A DNA stretch of 16,825 nt from Paracoccaceae bacterium (lineage in GTDB: Bacteria > Pseudomonadota > Alphaproteobacteria > Rhodobacterales > Rhodobacteraceae), in NCBI GenBank assembly GCA_018222665.1, contig JAAEZW010000013.1:1-16825 (forward strand), written 5' to 3'. The notes below the pieces were generated by a model. That model was not told the DNA's origin and did not search any database. It saw only the letters and a program-made list of their open reading frames with translations. Shown piece by piece: positions 16,102 to 16,825 of this stretch (the first letter of the stretch is position 1; each line of letters starts with the position of its first letter). Both the position numbers and the translations under genes were made by a program.

Positions 16102-16206
16102 TCAAGACCGCCTTATATTTCTCACCCCACCCATGGTCATTTGCGCCACGGTCTTTGCATAGGCCGCGCGCCCCTTGGCATCTTGTCTTGTGTTCCACAT
16201 GTAAAA
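16102..16206 (-). pseudogene. Cut-off C-terminal part of the paaR-like TetR gene, in frame after TGA
   Basis: Directly after the TGA at 16209-16207 the same - strand frame continues for 34 sense codons to a second TGA (16104-16102). The translation begins FYMWNTRQDAKGRAAYAKT and ends QMTMGGVRNIRRS, which looks like the last helices of PaaR-type TetR proteins. With a Trp codon in place of the first TGA, the preceding MLN would read MLNWFYMWN and the protein would be 200 residues, a normal TetR length. There is no frameshift; only the one stop codon separates the two parts. Confidence 0.7.
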
Positions 16207-16704
16207 TCAATTCAGCATCCCAAAAACGGACATGGCCGCCGCGCGGCGGATTTCGCTGTCGGCTTGTAAATCCTTATTCGATACAATCAAAAACGCCTCT
16301 AGGTGGCGCACCATATCGCGTTGATATCCCTTAAGTGTCGCTTGCTGATCCTCTGGCAACAGGGGAATGCCTTCGGTCTGGATTTTATGTTCATGATCCA
16401 TACCCTGATAGGCGTCCAAAATTTCAACGCAGAGTGTTTCAAGCGAGCTTTGAACATTATTGGCATCCAGCTGCACCGCAATGATGCGATCGCGCAACCG
16501 GCACAGATAACTGTCCAAGATATCAAACAAAATCGCCAGTTTGCTATCGTAGTAATGATAGATGTTCCCCTTGGATATGCCGCAGGCTTTGGCGACCTCG
16601 GCCATGGACGCGCCTGCAACCCCGCGCTCGGCAAACACCCCCGCTGCGGCGGTTAGGATTTTATCGCGTTTGGCGTCATAATCTTTGGCAATTGTGCGGA
16701 CCAT
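16207..16704 (-). CDS. paaR: TetR-family regulator, PaaR-like, shortened by an in-frame TGA
   Basis: A predicted transcriptional repressor of phenylacetate genes, by analogy with TetR-type PaaR proteins linked to paaK in other proteobacteria. The 165-residue frame has an N-terminal TetR DNA-binding domain: AKRDKILTAAAGVFAERG (helix 1), then the helix-turn-helix SMAEVAKACGISKGNIYHYY (33-52) and KLAILFDILDSYL. The C-terminal ligand/dimer part ends early at AAMSVFGMLN. TetR proteins are usually around 200 residues, and the missing 34 residues are still encoded in frame downstream. The start at 16704 lies four bases after the paaK stop, so the two are probably co-transcribed; no clear ribosome binding site is visible. 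Loss of the last helices would be expected to weaken dimerisation, so repression may be impaired. A sequencing error is the main alternative. Confidence 0.85.
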   Translation of the reverse strand: MVRTIAKDYDAKRDKILTAAAGVFAERGVAGASMAEVAKACGISKGNIYHYYDSKLAILFDILDSYLCRLRDRIIAVQLDANNVQSSLETLCVEILDAYQGMDHEHKIQTEGIPLLPEDQQATLKGYQRDMVRHLEAFLIVSNKDLQADSEIRRAAAMSVFGMLN

Positions 16705-16708
16705 AGCA

Positions 16709-16825
16709 TTAACGATTGTCTACGACACGGCGGGCTTTGCCTTGCGAGCGTTCAACCGTGCCCGGATCGCCCACTGTGATCTTGGTTGATACGCCCACAA
16801 TATCCTTGATCCGCTTGTTCAACGT
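16709..16825 (-). CDS. paaK: Phenylacetate-CoA ligase PaaK, C-terminal end (start outside window)
   Basis: PaaK activates phenylacetate to phenylacetyl-CoA with ATP, the step before the PaaABCE epoxidase. Only 38 C-terminal residues are visible, in the - strand frame that runs off the window end. They match the usual PaaK tail: NKRIKDIVGVSTKITVG, then PGTVERSQGKARRVVDNR and TAA (16711-16709). The fragment is short, but the GVST and ERSxGKARRVVD pattern is distinctive and the neighbourhood agrees. The regulator start follows after four bases. Confidence 0.85.
   Translation of the reverse strand, partial: TLNKRIKDIVGVSTKITVGDPGTVERSQGKARRVVDNR

Noticed and set aside
1..16825. CRISPR arrays, tRNA/rRNA genes, insertion sequences, phage genes
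   Set aside because: No regularly spaced repeats, cloverleaf-like genes, transposase motifs or terminal repeats were recognised on either strand.

Overview
The window looks like an alphaproteobacterial chromosome, most likely Rhodobacterales (Roseobacter group). The basis is gene content and order: an aerobic (late cobalt insertion) cobalamin cluster of the cobN-G-H-I-J-K-L-E-M-B-A-F type, a 2-keto-3-deoxygluconate kinase, and a phenylacetate (paa) cluster with a TetR-type regulator. Base composition is moderate and fairly even. The species assignment is inference.

Region 1 (1-9969) is an almost gapless B12 corrin-ring operon. It starts inside cobN and runs through cobG, cobH, cobI, cobJ, cobL, cobE, cobM, cobB, cobA and cobF on the + strand. 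Seven junctions are 4-nt ATGA overlaps. Together the products run from uroporphyrinogen III methylation (CobA) through the oxygen-dependent ring contraction (CobG) and the later methylation, reduction and mutase steps to hydrogenobyrinic acid (CobH). They then cover a,c-diamide formation (CobB) and cobalt insertion (CobN; its partners CobS and CobT are not in the window). The exception to the layout is cobK, on the opposite strand between cobJ and cobL. Its start codon and that of cobL lie inside one CATG palindrome.

Region 2 (9966-11048) holds kdgK on the - strand, convergent with cobF; the two stop codons share one CTAG. A 156-bp AT-rich divergent intergenic region follows, containing a spaced inverted repeat (GTTAC...GTAAC).

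Region 3 (11049-15842) is a + strand phenylacetate catabolism operon: a thiolase (paaJ/pcaF type) followed by paaA, paaB, paaC, paaD and paaE, the multicomponent phenylacetyl-CoA epoxidase.

Region 4 (15843-16825) holds a convergent intergenic stretch with a hairpin and a doubtful 39-codon ORF. After it, on the - strand, come a TetR regulator (paaR-like) and the C-terminal end of paaK (phenylacetate-CoA ligase). The regulator frame is interrupted by an in-frame TGA where a Trp codon would be expected. Past that TGA it stays open for 34 sense codons that look like a normal TetR C-terminus, so the gene appears to carry a nonsense change.

I found no new multi-gene system. The points most worth checking are the interrupted paaR, the CATG-linked cobK/cobL starts with an open antisense frame bridging cobJ to cobL, and the candidate operator upstream of the paa operon.
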